Under the pieces are notes generated by a model. The model had not been told where the DNA came from, did no database searches, and worked only from the letters and a program-made list of their open reading frames with translations. Made by a program: the position numbers and the translations under genes. A DNA stretch of 8,008 nt. It comes from Nitrospina sp. (GTDB taxonomy: Bacteria > Nitrospinota > Nitrospinia > Nitrospinales > VA-1). How positions within the stretch are numbered: the stretch's first letter is position 1; every line of letters starts with the position of its first letter. The stretch spans positions 1 to 8,008 of the forward strand of contig JABJCF010000192.1 in assembly GCA_018665625.1 (NCBI GenBank), given 5' to 3'. Positions 6,897-8,008 of the stretch are shown in pieces.

Positions 6897-7210
6897 TTCT
6901 GTCTTCCAAACTTAATAGATTTATCTCTTGATTATTAGTATCTAGAATAGTCAAAAAGCCCTTTAATGCCTAATGTTTTCCCCCTTTAAGTTTATTGGGA
7001 TGGCGATAATGATTGTTTTTTCATGTTTTATTATGGGTAGATGGAATTTCTTTAATTCTCATCCGGTGACTTTTTGGGCGAATAGAGATATTATTATTGA
7101 ACCTTAATTAAAGTTAAATTTATTTTCCAGCGTGACCCCGTATTTTTAGGGTTTTTTATTTGGCATTTGGCCAGACTTTACAGGCGGTGGAAGGTTTTTT
7201 AGGAATTGCC
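6897..7210. other. Divergent intergenic region between kinase operon and membrane sensor gene
   Basis: This 314-base region is AT-rich and has no credible gene on either strand. It holds a plus-strand promoter candidate at 7097-7126 and an AACCTTAATTAA word at 7100-7111, like those in the 2773-3038 gap. It also has a weak stem ACCC/GGGT (7135-7138 and 7149-7152) followed by six T residues, which lies just after the predicted start of the plus transcript. On the minus strand TTGACT (6954-6949) resembles a -35 box for the kinase, but no good -10 lies at 16-18 bases, so that promoter is not assigned. Confidence 0.5.
7097..7126 (+). promoter_or_regulatory. Weak promoter candidate for the membrane sensor gene
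   Basis: TTGAAC (7097-7102) and TATTTT (7121-7126) match four of six consensus positions each, with an 18-base spacer. Transcription would begin near 7133, about 78 bases before the ATG at 7211. The surrounding DNA is AT-rich, so such matches arise easily by chance. Confidence 0.27.
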
Positions 7211-8008
7211 ATGTCAATTGGTGTCGAAAATAAAAAGCATTGGATTTCTGAAAATATAATCCTCCTATTGGTTCAAGGAATCTTTGCGATTGCCATATTT
7301 ACCATCGACTTGAAGATAGAACTTGGGGTTGCAGCGGGAGTGCCCTACATCTGTCTTGTGCTGGTTGCACTTTGGTCTAAAAAGAAACGTTTGATTTGGA
7401 TCGCTGCAGCTTTAGGAACTATTTTGACTATTATAGGGTATTTGCTTTCCCCAATTGGTGGAGAACCCTGGAAGATTTTAGCAAACCGGTTTCTTGCCGT
7501 TTTTTCTATATGGGTGACTGCCTTCATTGGTTATTTATTCAAAAAAAATGAAACAGCATTGCAACAAATCAATGAAAAGTTAGAAGAGCAGGTTGAAAAA
7601 AGAACTCATCAGTTAAAATCGACCAATGATTATCTAAAGAGAGAAATTCAAGAAAACATAAAGGCCAAGGAAAGGCAGGAAGGACTTTACGCTAAGCATT
7701 CAGCGCTTTTGGAAACGGTTGGGGTAGGGATATTTGGATTGGACAGAGAGGGGCGCGTCACATTTTGTAACCCCTCAGGAGCAGCAATGATAGGGTTTTC
7801 CCCGGAAGAGCAGTTTGGGAAAAACCAGCATAAGTTGATTCATCATTCTCACCCAGATGGAAGTGAATACGATATTGATCATTGCCCCATCTACAATACT
7901 TTAAAGTATGGAGCAAGTTATAGAATTTCAGAAGATGTTTTTTGGAAAAAAGACGGTTCTTCTTTTCCAGTTGAATACTTGAGTTCTCCGGTTATTGAAG
8001 GGGGAGAA
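7211..8008 (+). CDS. Membrane-anchored PAS sensor protein, probably histidine kinase (3' end beyond window)
   Basis: The first 266 codons are present and the frame is open to the right edge. AGGA (7201-7204) lies 6 bases before the ATG and supports this start. Residues 15-110 hold about four hydrophobic helices (about 15-34, 38-55, 61-79 and 90-110) with very short loops. The charged ends (KKKR at 57-60, KK at 111-112) suggest both termini are cytoplasmic. Residues 113-165 are a charged coiled coil (EEQVEKRTHQL region), typical of signal-transmitting linkers. A PAS domain runs from about 162 to the edge: LLETVGVGIFGLD at 166-178, FCNPSG at 185-190, HCPIY at 224-228, and WKKDGSSFPVEY at 245-256. 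Four-helix anchors of this kind head many PAS histidine kinases, cyclases and sigma54 activators, so the missing C-terminus decides the output. It is divergent from the kinase operon at 6896, which suggests a common signalling neighbourhood but does not prove it. Confidence 0.88.
   Translation, partial: MSIGVENKKHWISENIILLLVQGIFAIAIFTIDLKIELGVAAGVPYICLVLVALWSKKKRLIWIAAALGTILTIIGYLLSPIGGEPWKILANRFLAVFSIWVTAFIGYLFKKNETALQQINEKLEEQVEKRTHQLKSTNDYLKREIQENIKAKERQEGLYAKHSALLETVGVGIFGLDREGRVTFCNPSGAAMIGFSPEEQFGKNQHKLIHHSHPDGSEYDIDHCPIYNTLKYGASYRISEDVFWKKDGSSFPVEYLSSPVIEGGE

Noticed and set aside
7135..7157. Stem ACCC/GGGT plus T-run as an attenuator in the sensor gene leader
   Set aside because: The stem is only 4 base pairs with a 10-base loop, too weak to call.
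7345..7527. Minus-strand 60-residue open frame
   Set aside because: It is antisense to the transmembrane helices of the sensor gene and has no start signal.

Overview
The window looks like chromosomal DNA from a Gram-negative environmental bacterium, moderately AT-rich by eye. The gene content (a fused membrane/spermidine-synthase-like protein, a PCP_red-repeat protein and large PAS/GAF sensor proteins) fits lineages such as Nitrospinota or Desulfobacterota. That placement is an inference with low confidence. No rRNA, tRNA, insertion sequence, CRISPR array or phage gene was seen.

Layout. (1) Positions 1-2772, minus strand: a long gene, open at the left edge, encoding a multi-pass membrane protein made of two duplicated halves, followed by a spermidine-synthase-like Rossmann domain and TPR repeats. 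(2) Positions 2773-3038: a divergent intergenic region with a perfect 7-7-7 palindrome, a promoter candidate with a consensus -35 box, and a shared AT-rich motif. (3) Positions 3039-3869, plus strand: a soluble 276-residue protein with three spaced copies of a module resembling the C-terminal domain of dark-operative protochlorophyllide reductase subunit B (PCP_red). (4) Positions 3870-3946: hairpins between convergent genes. (5) Positions 6896-3947, minus strand: a two-gene operon. It encodes a soluble hybrid-sensor histidine kinase (PAS-GAF-PAS-GAF-HisKA-HATPase) and a single-domain Rcp1-type response regulator. The regulator starts at a GTG inside the last codons of the kinase. (6) Positions 6897-7210: a second divergent intergenic region. 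(7) Positions 7211 to the right edge, plus strand: the first 266 residues of a membrane-anchored PAS sensor protein.

How the genes work together. The kinase and regulator form a self-contained two-component phosphorelay without a DNA-binding output, so its output is probably protein-protein signalling or transfer to another protein. The first PAS domain of the kinase keeps the His and Arg that FixL uses for heme and oxygen, which makes redox or oxygen sensing the leading hypothesis. The divergent membrane sensor on the right may belong to the same signalling neighbourhood. The left-hand divergent pair (fused spermidine-synthase-like protein and PCP_red-repeat protein) shares a control region, but no functional link can be shown from sequence alone. 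No clearly new system is evident. The most unusual items are the PCP_red tandem protein and the FixL-like PAS in a cytosolic, Rcp1-coupled kinase.
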